Source of the DNA: Nitratidesulfovibrio sp. SRB-5
GTDB lineage: Bacteria; Desulfobacterota; Desulfovibrionia; Desulfovibrionales; Desulfovibrionaceae
Direction: 5' to 3'
Length of the DNA stretch: 64,000 nucleotides
NCBI RefSeq assembly: GCF_019931275.1
Contig: NZ_JAIOTY010000002.1
Coordinates: 702,131-766,130 of the forward strand
Shown: positions 40,491 to 49,102 of the stretch, piece by piece
Layout of the letters: the number at the start of each line of letters is the position of its first letter
Numbering within the stretch: the first letter of the stretch is position 1
Notes under the pieces: generated by a model
What the model saw: only the letters and a program-made list of their open reading frames with translations
Databases searched by the model: none
What the model was told of the DNA's origin: nothing
Made by a program: the position numbers and the translations under genes

Positions 40491-43271
40491 ATGCAGGGGG
40501 GCGGACTTGACGCGGGTGACCAGCCCGACATACCGTCCGTACATCCCGCGTCCTCGCGGCCTTTCACCTGGTCGGTGCCGTTCATGCACATTCCCAAGCC
40601 GCACACGCTCCAGCACAAGTTCCTCGCCGGGCTGGCCGTCGTGGTGGTCTGCCTTGGCGGGGTGTTCGCCTCGGCCCTGTACGTGCACCTGCGCGACGTG
40701 CTCGAAGAAGAGGTGCAGGCCAAGGCCGAACTGGTCTTCGCCCAGGTGGACGCCATCCAGGGTTTCGTGCGGGACGTCCTGCGTCCGCGCGTGATGGAGG
40801 AGCACCCCGGCGACTTCATCATAGAGGCCATGTCCTCGTCGTTCATCTCGCGTCTGGTCATGGACCGCATGCGCGGCACGGGCACCGGGCATACCTACCG
40901 CCGGGTGGCCATCTCCGCCCGCAACCCAGCCTACGAAGCCACTCCCCGAGAGCGGGAGCTGATCCAGTACTTTCGCGTCAATCCGGACGTTCCGCTGTGG
41001 ACCGGCTACGACATCGTGAACGGGCAGGAATACTACGCCATTGCCCGGCCCGTGGTGTTCACCGAGCCGTGCATGGCCTGCCATGGCCGACCCGTGGACG
41101 CCCCGCCGGAACTGGTGGACATGTACGGTGCGCGCGGCTTCGGCCAGGCCATGAACATGGCCGCCGGGCTGGACTACGTGGCGGTGCCCGTTTCCGCGTC
41201 GGTGGAGGGGTTGCGCCAGTCCATCACCATCTTCTTCATGTCGCTGGTGGGGTGTGCCCTGATATTCTTCTCGTCGGCCAGCGTGGTGTTCCGCGTGCTG
41301 GTGGTGCGCAACCTGCGCCGTCTGACCGGGGTATTCCGGCGCACCCTGGCGCAGGGGGCCGAATGCGGCGCCGGGTTCTGCGGGGCGGATGGCAGCGCCG
41401 CGCTCATCGAAAGGCTGGAGCAGGGCGACGAGATCGACGAACTGGTGGACGGCTTCGAGCAGGTGGCCCACCACCTGGCCGACGCCCGGATCCAGTTGCA
41501 GAGTTATGCCGCCAACCTGCGCCAGATGGTGGACGAGCGCACCGCCGAACTCTCGCGCGAGGCGGATGAACGCCGCAGCGACGTTGCCCTGTTCGTGCGC
41601 CTGTTCGAGGAGATGCGTACCCTGCGCACCCGCGAGGGCCTGTGGCATTGCGCCCTGCCGCAGATCTGCCGCCGCTTCGGCGCGCGGCGCATCGCCTACG
41701 TGTGCACCCTGGTCTCGCACAATTTCTACGCATGGCCAGAGCCCGACCGGCGTCCCGATCTGCCCCGGTCCCTGGTCGCCGCACTGACCGGCGGGCAGGT
41801 GGTGGGGCATGGCGCCTCGCTGTTCGTGCCGGTGGAAGCCCAGGCCGGTGCGGCGGAAGGCTTGCTGTGCCTGGAATGGGACGACGCCGACGACGCCGCG
41901 CGCCAGAACCTGGACGTGCTGGCCGCGCTGGGACGGCAGCTTGGCACCGTTGCCGAAAACCTTTCGGCCCTGGACCGGCTGGTGCGCCACATGGACGTGC
42001 TGCAATCGGTGTTCGAGGGCATCCGCGATCCGCTGGCCCTGGTGGACGGCTCCGGTTCGGTGATCATCGCCAACGAGGGCGCGCGGCGCCTGTCGCTGGA
42101 GCTTTCCGGCGGGGCCGTCCCCTCCGGTGACCTGCTGGCCGCCCTGCGTGGTGGTGACGGCGGCGCCCCGGGCGGCAATTCCGGCGGCGTTCGGGCCATC
42201 GGCGCGTACGCTGGAGGCGGCGATACCCATGGCGCGGCGGGCACGGGACACGCGGGGGTGGGCATTCCCGCACCGGCGCAAGGGGCGGAATCGCGCGAGG
42301 TGACGCTGCCCGGCGGGCGATCATTCATGGTCAACCTGTACCCGCTGGCGCGCGCGGCCGACGAGCCGGGTCGCGCTGCGGTCTACGTGCGCGAGACAAC
42401 GCTGGAAAAGCGCATGTTCGCGCAGGTCAGCCAGAGCGAAAAGATGGTCACCGTGGGCAAACTGGCCGCAGGGCTCGCCCACGAGATCAACAATCCGCTG
42501 GGGGTCATCCTGTGCTACGCCGAGCTGCTGCGCCGCAATACCGGCGATGCCCAGCAGCAGGCCGACCTGGACGTGATCCTGCGGCACACCCGCCAGGCAC
42601 AGCGCGTGCTGCGCGACCTGCTGAACTTCGCCCGGCCCAAGGCCGCCGGGGCCGCGCCTTCGGACATCGCCCGCGTGGCGCGGTCGGTGGCGGAGGTCTT
42701 CGGGGTGCAGGCGGCCAAGAAGTTCGCCTCTGTCATGGCGGAGGCGGAGCCGGACCTGCCCCCGGTGACGGCGGGCGAGCAGGCCCTGGAGCAGATTTTC
42801 AGCAATCTCGTGCTCAATGCGCTGGACGCGCTGCCCGCATCGGGCGAGGGCAGGGTGCGCATCCGGGTGCGACGGGGAGAAAACCCCGGCGAGGTGGTGG
42901 CCACAGTGGCCGATTCCGGCACCGGCGTTCCCGAACATCTGCGCAAGGATGTGTTCGATCCGTTCTTCACCACCAAGGAAATGGGCACGGGCCTCGGCCT
43001 TGCCGTGGTCTACGGCCTGGTGGTGGACGCGGGCGGCAGCGTGACTGCGGGCGACAGCGCGGAACTTGGTGGGGCGGAATTCACGGTGCGCCTGCCGGTG
43101 GTGGGGGCCGTATGCCCCACGCCGCCCGTCGTCCCCATGCCGTCCGCAGGCGCCGTGCCGCAGTCCCTGCCCATTTCGGCCCCTGCGCCGTCCGGTCCCG
43201 CGCCCGACTCCGGATCCGGCCCGGCTGCCGGTGAACCGGCGAACAGTGACGCCCCAATCCGGGAGGAATGA
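40491..43271 (+). CDS. Sensor histidine kinase with periplasmic c-heme (DUF3365/Tll0287-like) domain
   Basis: 926 residues. After a first membrane helix (~43-63) a periplasmic domain of DUF3365 type carries a CMACH heme-c motif (~residue 193), next to PVVFTEPCMACHGRPVDAPPELV. A second helix (~243-270) leads to a HAMP-like linker, a GAF-like domain (~375-490) and a PAS domain (~500-600). The kinase core has the phosphoacceptor His in GLAHEINNPLG (~661), NLVLNALDALPA (~772) and GTGLGLAVVYG (~832). The tail is Pro/Ala/Ser-rich. GAGG lies before the ATG. It overlaps the sigma-54 regulator gene, so the two form a two-component system that reads periplasmic redox, gas or ligand state. Confidence 0.92.
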   Translation: MQGGGLDAGDQPDIPSVHPASSRPFTWSVPFMHIPKPHTLQHKFLAGLAVVVVCLGGVFASALYVHLRDVLEEEVQAKAELVFAQVDAIQGFVRDVLRPRVMEEHPGDFIIEAMSSSFISRLVMDRMRGTGTGHTYRRVAISARNPAYEATPRERELIQYFRVNPDVPLWTGYDIVNGQEYYAIARPVVFTEPCMACHGRPVDAPPELVDMYGARGFGQAMNMAAGLDYVAVPVSASVEGLRQSITIFFMSLVGCALIFFSSASVVFRVLVVRNLRRLTGVFRRTLAQGAECGAGFCGADGSAALIERLEQGDEIDELVDGFEQVAHHLADARIQLQSYAANLRQMVDERTAELSREADERRSDVALFVRLFEEMRTLRTREGLWHCALPQICRRFGARRIAYVCTLVSHNFYAWPEPDRRPDLPRSLVAALTGGQVVGHGASLFVPVEAQAGAAEGLLCLEWDDADDAARQNLDVLAALGRQLGTVAENLSALDRLVRHMDVLQSVFEGIRDPLALVDGSGSVIIANEGARRLSLELSGGAVPSGDLLAALRGGDGGAPGGNSGGVRAIGAYAGGGDTHGAAGTGHAGVGIPAPAQGAESREVTLPGGRSFMVNLYPLARAADEPGRAAVYVRETTLEKRMFAQVSQSEKMVTVGKLAAGLAHEINNPLGVILCYAELLRRNTGDAQQQADLDVILRHTRQAQRVLRDLLNFARPKAAGAAPSDIARVARSVAEVFGVQAAKKFASVMAEAEPDLPPVTAGEQALEQIFSNLVLNALDALPASGEGRVRIRVRRGENPGEVVATVADSGTGVPEHLRKDVFDPFFTTKEMGTGLGLAVVYGLVVDAGGSVTAGDSAELGGAEFTVRLPVVGAVCPTPPVVPMPSAGAVPQSLPISAPAPSGPAPDSGSGPAAGEPANSDAPIREE

Positions 43272-44893
43272 TGCCCCACCGACCGCACGTGCTCATCGTG
43301 GACGACGAACCGGATTTTGCCCGGGGGCTTTCGCGGCTGGCTGCGGAACTGTTTCCCGAGGTAGTTGTTTCGCAGGCGTTTTCCGGCGCGGAGGCACTGG
43401 ACTGCCTGCGTGCGCAACGGGTGGACGTTCTGCTCACCGACCTGCGCATGCCGGGCATGACCGGTCTGCAACTGTTGACCATGGCGCTGGAGCAGGACCA
43501 GGACCTGAGCGTGGTGGTGCTGACCGCGCACGGCTCCATCGAAACGGCGGTGGAGGCGTTGCGCGCCGGGGCCTACGATTTCGTGGCCAAGCCCGTGGAG
43601 CCGGACCAGTTGGCCCGCGTGCTGGGCAAGGGGCTGGAGCGCAGCCGGCTGCTGGCGGAAAACCGCCGCCTGCGCGACGTGGTTTCGCTGGGCACCGGTC
43701 GCGACGAACTGGTGGGCCTGGGGCAGGCCATGCAGACCCTGCGCCGCACCATCGCCACCGTGGCCCAGTCGGACTATACGGTGCTGGTGCGGGGCGAATC
43801 GGGCACCGGCAAGGAAATGGTGGCCCGCACCATCCATCGACAAAGTCAGCGCGCCTCCATGCCCTTTCTGGCCGTGAACTGCCCGGCCATTCCGGAACAC
43901 CTGCTGGAAAGCGAACTGTTCGGCCATGTGCGCGGGGCCTTCACCGGGGCGGAGCGCGACCGCAAGGGGCTGTTCGCCATGGCGGACGATGGCACCGTGC
44001 ATCTGGACGAAATAGGCGACATCTCGCAGGCCATCCAGACCAAGCTGCTGCGCTTTCTGCAAGAGGGCGAAATACGGCCCGTGGGTTCCGGGCGTACGGA
44101 AAACGTGGATGTGCGGGTGGTGGCCTCCACCAATCAGGATCTGGAGGCGCGCATGGCCTCGCGGGAATTCCGCGAGGATCTGTTCTACCGGCTCAACGTG
44201 GTCACCATCCGGGTGCCTCCCCTGCGCGAACGGGTGGAGGACATCCCCCTGCTGGTGGTCACCTTCCTGCGCAATGCCTGCGACGAACTGGGCCTGCCCC
44301 AGAAGACCGTGACGCCCGACGTGCTCGACTACCTGGCCGGGCGTGATTGGCCGGGCAACGTGCGCGAACTGCAAAACGTGGTGCGCAGGCTGACCCTGTT
44401 CAGCGGCGGCGATGTGCTGGGCATGGATACGGTGCGCCACGTGGCGGCGGGCGGGCATGGCCGCACGGGCGACTGGCTGCGTACCCGGCAGGGGGGATTT
44501 GCAGGCGCTGCCGGTTCAGGCATCGCTGATGGCGGCGTTGCCGCCGCGCCAATGCCCGGCCAGACGGGCGGCCCGGAGGCCGCCGGGGGCATCGTGCCCA
44601 GTGGGGCAGCCGGAGCTGGCGGAGCAGGCGCGTCAGGCGGGGCAGGCGGATCAGCCGGATCAGCCGGAGCTGGCGGAGCAGGCGCCACAGTCCCGGCAGG
44701 GGGCGGCGTGGTGCCGTACAAGGAGGCCAAGGCCCGCGTCACCGACCGGTTCACCCAGAGCTACCTGCGCGACCTGCTGGCCCAGACCGGGGGCAACGTG
44801 TCCGAGGCGGCGCGGCTGTCCGGCCTGTCGCGGGTGGCCATCCAGAAGATGGTGGCGCGGCTGGGGATGGATGTAGGCGAGTTCCGGGGCTAG
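43271..44893 (+). CDS. Sigma-54-dependent response regulator (NtrC type)
   Basis: 540 residues from the ATG at 43271, which GGAGG serves better than the ATG at 43268. The receiver has its phosphorylated Asp in LLTDLRMPG (~54). The AAA+ domain has Walker A GESGTGKE (~175), the sigma-54 contact loop GAFTGA (~222) and Walker B GTVHLDEIGDI (~241). The C-terminus is a Fis-type HTH (GGNVSEAARLSGLSRVAIQKMV, ~512-535). A long Gly/Ala linker with 9-bp-type repeats (AGGAGASGGAGGSAGSAGAG) joins the last two. Its start overlaps the kinase stop. Its targets are unknown; the YeiH-type gene is the obvious candidate. Confidence 0.95.
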   Translation: MPHRPHVLIVDDEPDFARGLSRLAAELFPEVVVSQAFSGAEALDCLRAQRVDVLLTDLRMPGMTGLQLLTMALEQDQDLSVVVLTAHGSIETAVEALRAGAYDFVAKPVEPDQLARVLGKGLERSRLLAENRRLRDVVSLGTGRDELVGLGQAMQTLRRTIATVAQSDYTVLVRGESGTGKEMVARTIHRQSQRASMPFLAVNCPAIPEHLLESELFGHVRGAFTGAERDRKGLFAMADDGTVHLDEIGDISQAIQTKLLRFLQEGEIRPVGSGRTENVDVRVVASTNQDLEARMASREFREDLFYRLNVVTIRVPPLRERVEDIPLLVVTFLRNACDELGLPQKTVTPDVLDYLAGRDWPGNVRELQNVVRRLTLFSGGDVLGMDTVRHVAAGGHGRTGDWLRTRQGGFAGAAGSGIADGGVAAAPMPGQTGGPEAAGGIVPSGAAGAGGAGASGGAGGSAGSAGAGGAGATVPAGGGVVPYKEAKARVTDRFTQSYLRDLLAQTGGNVSEAARLSGLSRVAIQKMVARLGMDVGEFRG

Positions 44894-44897
44894 GCCG

Positions 44898-45806
44898 TCA
44901 TTCCCGCGTGGCCACCAGAATGCCGCCCAGGATCAGCGCGCCGCTCACGAAGTGGGCGGGCGTCACCGGTTCGCCCAGCAGCAGCAGCGCCTCCAGCCCG
45001 CTGAACGCAGGCAGGGAATAGTAGATCAGCGCCGCGCGGCTGGGGCCGATGGCCGCGATGGCCAGGTTCCAGCAGCGGTAGGCGATGAGCGACGCCCCCA
45101 GCCCGATGTACAGCACCCCGATCACTGCCTGCGGCGTGAACACGGGCATGGGCCCGGTGGAAAGCTCCCACGCCAGCATGGGCAGGACGCCCAGCAGCCC
45201 GGGAATGAAGGTGGCCATGAGGAACGTGGTCTGCCCCACGCCCGCCGGACGCTTGCGCACCAGCACCGAATACCCCGCGAACAGCATGGAGGCGGCCACC
45301 ATCCACAGGTCGCCGCTGGTGAAGGTGAGCGTGGAAAGGCGCGCAAGGTCGCCCCGCGTCACCAGCACCACGATGCCGGTCACCGCCGTGGCCAGGCCCG
45401 CCAGGCGGCGAACGGTCACCGCCTCGCCCAGGAATACCCGTGAAAACAGGATGATGAAGATGGGCGATGACGTGGCGATGAGCGCCATGTTCAGCGCGGC
45501 GGTGGTGCGCCCGGCCACGTAGATGAAGGTGTTGAACACCGAAACGCCCACGAAGCCGGTCACGCAGAAATAGACCAGATGGGCGCGCACCACCGGCCAT
45601 TCGCGGCGCAACGGGCCAAGGCCGAAAGGCAGCAGGACGCAGGTGGCCACCAGCCACCGCGCGAACGAGACGGATACCGGCGGCATGCTGTCGGCCAGCG
45701 CGCGCGCCACGATGAAATTGCCGGACCAGATGACGGTGGCCGCCAGCGCCAGAAGGACGCCGCGCGTGCCGCCGCCAAGGCCCTCGTTGCGGGGGGATGC
45801 GTGCAT
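44898..45806 (-). CDS. EamA/DMT-family transporter
   Basis: 302 residues with ten predicted membrane helices in two EamA repeats (ATVIWSGNFIVARALAD near the N-terminus; SGDLWMVAASMLFAGYSVLVRKRP opening the second half). Members export or import amino acids, nucleotide sugars or other metabolites. CCGGAG precedes the ATG at 45806. It converges on the sigma-54 regulator gene with only four bases between the stops, so no terminator fits there. Substrate unknown. Confidence 0.9.
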   Translation of the reverse strand: MHASPRNEGLGGGTRGVLLALAATVIWSGNFIVARALADSMPPVSVSFARWLVATCVLLPFGLGPLRREWPVVRAHLVYFCVTGFVGVSVFNTFIYVAGRTTAALNMALIATSSPIFIILFSRVFLGEAVTVRRLAGLATAVTGIVVLVTRGDLARLSTLTFTSGDLWMVAASMLFAGYSVLVRKRPAGVGQTTFLMATFIPGLLGVLPMLAWELSTGPMPVFTPQAVIGVLYIGLGASLIAYRCWNLAIAAIGPSRAALIYYSLPAFSGLEALLLLGEPVTPAHFVSGALILGGILVATRE

Positions 45807-45884
45807 GGATGTACTCCGGAAATGAGAGCATCCTGCCTACGCCGGGGGCATGGGGGTGTCAAGCGGGCGGGCTGGCGGGCGAAA

Positions 45885-46034
45885 GGGCAGAACTGGCGGA
45901 ATGGGCACGACTGTCAGAACGGGCAGAACGGGCAGAACGGGCAGAATTGAGCGGCCAGTGCCGGACCGTGCCGGACTGGATCGGACTGGGCCGGGCAGTG
46001 CCGACCTGTGCCGGACCGTACCGGACAGTGATGA
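45885..46034. repeat. Composite 9-bp and 10-bp degenerate tandem repeats
   Basis: Seven 9-base units (GGGCAGAAC core, 45885-45947) are followed by eight 10-base units (CCAGTGCCGG and ACCGTGCCGG variants, 45955-46034). Both arrays lie in the divergent gap between the transporter and moeA. Confidence 0.85.
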
Positions 46035-46096
46035 ACAGGATTGAACCCGGTAGGACTGGGCATGCGGTGGCAAGCGTCGCGGGGGCTGCCACGCAG

Positions 46097-46129
46097 CGCG
46101 CCCCCGTCGGCGGGAACGACGGGGGCGCG
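46097..46129. other. GC hairpin in the divergent transporter-moeA gap
   Basis: A perfect 12-bp stem (46097-46108 with 46118-46129) around a nine-base loop, no T-tract. It could block read-through between the divergent genes. Confidence 0.4.
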
Positions 46130-46174
46130 GGCGGGAGGGGTGCGTAGCACTCTTTCGTAAGCACACCGAGCGGG

Positions 46175-46204
46175 TTGGTGTTACGATTTGATGAATCGTA
46201 TGTG
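46175..46204 (+). promoter_or_regulatory. Candidate promoter with operator dyad upstream of moeA
   Basis: TTGGTG (46175-46180) and TATGTG (46199-46204) with 18 bases between. The spacer is almost filled by a perfect dyad, TACGATT and AATCGTA five bases apart (46182-46200), which suggests repressor control. About 360 bases of leader (46205-46562) without a recognised gene separate it from moeA. Confidence 0.45.
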
Positions 46205-46562
46205 TAACATCTAGCTGTTTGTAGAAAGCGTGTCAACAGTCGGGGCAAAGTTCTGTGCGCTGGCTTGCGGAAACCGGCAGCCGTATCTCCGTGTGCACCA
46301 CCGTGCCTTTGTCCGGGCTCCGTCCGTCGTGCCGGGGTTCTGTCCGGCGTGCCCCGCGCTCCATGCCCGTGGCCGTGTTCCGGCCTGCATCCACGCCCTT
46401 TCATGCTGCATTCGCGCCCTGGGGCTCCCTTGCCCATGGCGCCCGCGCGGGGTAGGAGAGGTGTTCGCGTCCAACCCGTGCCCGTTGGCACGCGCGGTGC
46501 CGTCGTGTGGGCAGTCCGTGCGTGGCGGCGCCCCTGCGCGCAAGAAGGAAAAGGAACAGACC

Positions 46563-47867
46563 GTGACCATGACCGGATTCTTCAACGTTCTCTCGGTGGA
46601 GGCGTTCACCGAGCTTTTGCGCGCCTTTCCGCCGCTGGCGGCGGAAACGGCGGAACTGCACCACGCCGATGGCCGGGTGCTGGCGGCGGACGTCATTGCC
46701 GCCGAAGACCTGCCCCTTACCGATCGCGCGGGCATGGACGGCTACGCCGTGCGCGCCGCCGACCTGTTCGGCGCCACGGAAACAAGCCCCGCCTACCTCG
46801 AATGCGACGGCAGGGTGGACATAGAGCACCCCGCCACCTTCGCCGTTGCGCCGGGCCGCTGCGCCGCCATAGTCACCGGCGGGGTCATGCCCGAAGGCAC
46901 CGACGCGGTTATCATGGTGGAACATACCCACGAACTGGGCGCGGGCACCATCGAAATGCGCCGTGCCGTGGCCCCCGGCGAAAACGTGATGCTGCGCGGC
47001 GAGGACGCCATGGCGGGCACGCCCGCATTGACGGCGGGCACCCGGCTGCGCCCGCAGGAAGTGGGCATGCTGGCCGCCGTGGGCGCCACCACGGTGCGCG
47101 TGCGCCGCGCCCCGCGCGTGGTCGTCATTTCCACCGGCGACGAACTGGTGCCCCCGGAGGCCACGCCCCGGCCCGGCCAGGTACGCGACGTGAACAGCCA
47201 CACCCTGGCCGCGCTGGTGCGCCGGGCCGGGTGTGAGGCGCGCTGTCTCGGCATCGTGCCCGACGAACTGGACGCGCTGGAAGCGGCCCTGCGCGAGGGA
47301 CTGCGTGACGCCGACGTGGTGTTGCTGTCCGGCGGCAGTTCGGTGGGGGTGCGCGACCTGACCGTGGCCGCGCTGTCGCGCATCGAAGGGGCGGAACTGC
47401 TGGCCCACGGCGTGGCCATCAGCCCCGGCAAGCCGACCATCCTTGCGCGTGTACGTGCGGAGGACGGCGGCGGCTGCCGCGCGGTGTGGGGCCTGCCGGG
47501 GCAGGTAACCTCCGCCCAGGTGGTCATGTTCGTGCTGGGGGTGCCCTTCCTGCACCATCTTTCCGGCAGGACCGACGCCTTCGACCGGTCGCTGTGGCCC
47601 GCGCGCCGGGTGCGCCTGGCGCGCAACGTGGCCTCGCGGCAGGGGCGCGAGGACTGGGTGCGGGTGCGCATCGAGGCCGAAGGGGGCAGCGGCGATGCCG
47701 CATCGCCATCGGTCGCGACGCCATCGGTCGCGTCACCGTCCGCAGTACCGCTGCTGGGCAAGTCCGGCCTGCTGCACACGCTTACCGGGGCGCACGCGCT
47801 GGTGCGCATCCCGGAGCGGGCGGAAGGACTTGTGGCGGGCAGCGAGCACGACGCCTATCTCATCTGA
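46563..47867 (+). CDS. moeA: Molybdopterin molybdenumtransferase
   Basis: 434 residues from GTG 46563 (AAAGGA seven bases upstream; the ATG at 46569 is an alternative). MoeA inserts molybdenum, or tungsten, into molybdopterin. Blocks include LPLTDRAGMDGYAVRA, IVTGGVMPEGTDAVIMVEH, VVISTGDELV, LSGGSSVGVRDLT and VAISPGKPTILA. A linker of ASPSVATPSVASPSAVP repeats, absent from ordinary MoeA, lies near residue 380 before the C-terminal domain. It stands alone behind a long leader with an operator-like dyad, so it may be metal-regulated, which fits the molybdenum/tungsten formate dehydrogenases known in Desulfovibrio. Moco biosynthesis partners are elsewhere. Confidence 0.92.
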   Translation: MTMTGFFNVLSVEAFTELLRAFPPLAAETAELHHADGRVLAADVIAAEDLPLTDRAGMDGYAVRAADLFGATETSPAYLECDGRVDIEHPATFAVAPGRCAAIVTGGVMPEGTDAVIMVEHTHELGAGTIEMRRAVAPGENVMLRGEDAMAGTPALTAGTRLRPQEVGMLAAVGATTVRVRRAPRVVVISTGDELVPPEATPRPGQVRDVNSHTLAALVRRAGCEARCLGIVPDELDALEAALREGLRDADVVLLSGGSSVGVRDLTVAALSRIEGAELLAHGVAISPGKPTILARVRAEDGGGCRAVWGLPGQVTSAQVVMFVLGVPFLHHLSGRTDAFDRSLWPARRVRLARNVASRQGREDWVRVRIEAEGGSGDAASPSVATPSVASPSAVPLLGKSGLLHTLTGAHALVRIPERAEGLVAGSEHDAYLI

Positions 47868-47961
47868 TCCAACGCGGCCTTTTCGCTTTCGGCTGCGTCA
47901 GATGCGTTTTTTGTTCCAGTCACGTACCAAAGAGTACGCTCCCTCCACAAAAAAGCGCATC
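47861..47961. terminator. Terminator and long inverted repeat after moeA
   Basis: CATCTGA at the moeA stop (47861) pairs with TCAGATG (47898-47904), followed by CGTTTTTTG. The sequence GATGCGTTTTTTGT (47901-47914) is in turn complementary, apart from one extra C, to ACAAAAAAGCGCATC (47947-47961), with an inner CGTAC/GTACG stem. The result is a bidirectional terminator or cruciform. Confidence 0.6.
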
Positions 47962-48023
47962 TTCCTTGCCGGAAACGAAAATTTTCGCGTTGGCGGCTGT
48001 ACCTTGATACGGAATACCAAACC

Positions 48024-48866
48024 ATGCGCATTCTTTTCTTTGGCGACATCGTGGGCAAGCCGGGCAGGCAGGCCCTGAAGGAACAGCTGCCTGCCCTGCG
48101 GCGCGAGCACGCCGCCGACGTGGTCATCGCCAATGGCGAAAACGCCTCCGGCGGCATCGGCCTGACGGCGGAAACCCTGCGCGAGCTGCTGGGCATGGGC
48201 ATCGACATCCTGACCACCGGCAACCACGTCTGGAAGCACCGCGACCTGTACGGCGCGCTGGACAAGGAGCCGCGCCTGCTGCGCCCCGCCAACTACCCGG
48301 CGGGCGCGCCGGGGCGGGGCCTTGGCGTGTACGACCTGCCCGGTGGCCACCGCCTTGCCGTGCTGAACCTGTGCGGCACCACCTACATGGACCCGCTGGA
48401 CTGCCCCTTCCGCACGGCGGAAACCCTGCTGGCCCGGCTGGAGGCGGAAGAGGGGCACCCCCTCGTGCGCCTGGTGGATTTCCACGCCGAGGCCACCAGC
48501 GAAAAGAAGGCCCTTGGCTGGTTTCTGGATGGCCGGGTCAGCGCGGTCATCGGCACGCACACCCACGTGCAGACCGCCGATGCCATGTTGTTGCCCGGCG
48601 GTACCGCCTACCTGACCGACGCGGGCATGTGCGGGGTGGAGGCGTCGGTGCTGGGCATGGACCACAAGGTCATCGTCGACCGCTTTCTGACCCGGCTGCC
48701 GCAGCGCTTTCGCCCGGCCACGGGGCGCGGTTCGCTGAACGGCGTACTGCTGGACGTGGACGAAGGGATCGGCAGGGCGCGGTCCATCCGCGCGTTGCGC
48801 GTGGCCTGCCCGGCGGCAGAGGCATTCGATACGGACAACGCCGCGTCGCAGGCCACGGACGCCTGA
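48024..48866 (+). CDS. YmdB-family metallophosphoesterase (TIGR00282)
   Basis: 280 residues. The calcineurin-like fold shows [15 protein letters not shown] at the start, [27 protein letters not shown] and [28 protein letters not shown]. The conserved Asp/Asn/His ligands match YmdB, a cyclic-nucleotide or RNA-related phosphodiesterase known in Bacillus. The ATG at 48024 has only GGAA upstream. It lies 157 bases after moeA behind the terminator and about 240 bases before tyrS. The substrate in this lineage is untested. Confidence 0.9.
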   Translation: MRILFFGDIVGKPGRQALKEQLPALRREHAADVVIANGENASGGIGLTAETLRELLGMGIDILTTGNHVWKHRDLYGALDKEPRLLRPANYPAGAPGRGLGVYDLPGGHRLAVLNLCGTTYMDPLDCPFRTAETLLARLEAEEGHPLVRLVDFHAEATSEKKALGWFLDGRVSAVIGTHTHVQTADAMLLPGGTAYLTDAGMCGVEASVLGMDHKVIVDRFLTRLPQRFRPATGRGSLNGVLLDVDEGIGRARSIRALRVACPAAEAFDTDNAASQATDA

Positions 48867-49102
48867 CGGACAGGGCCTTGCTGGCGGGCGCGGGGCGGCA
48901 GGGCAGCTGTAGTTGTTGCCACGCCTTTCGCCGGGTGGCAGCGGTTTCTGCCTGTCGCCGCCGTTCCTCCACCGGCCCGCCTTGGGCGCCCGCCCGGCTT
49001 CCCGTCGGCCCCCATCCGGCCCCTGTCCGGGCCCCATTCAGGTTGACACCACCCGCCATCTCTGGAAGACCGTCCCGATACCATGCAGAGGGGTTGCAGA
49101 CC

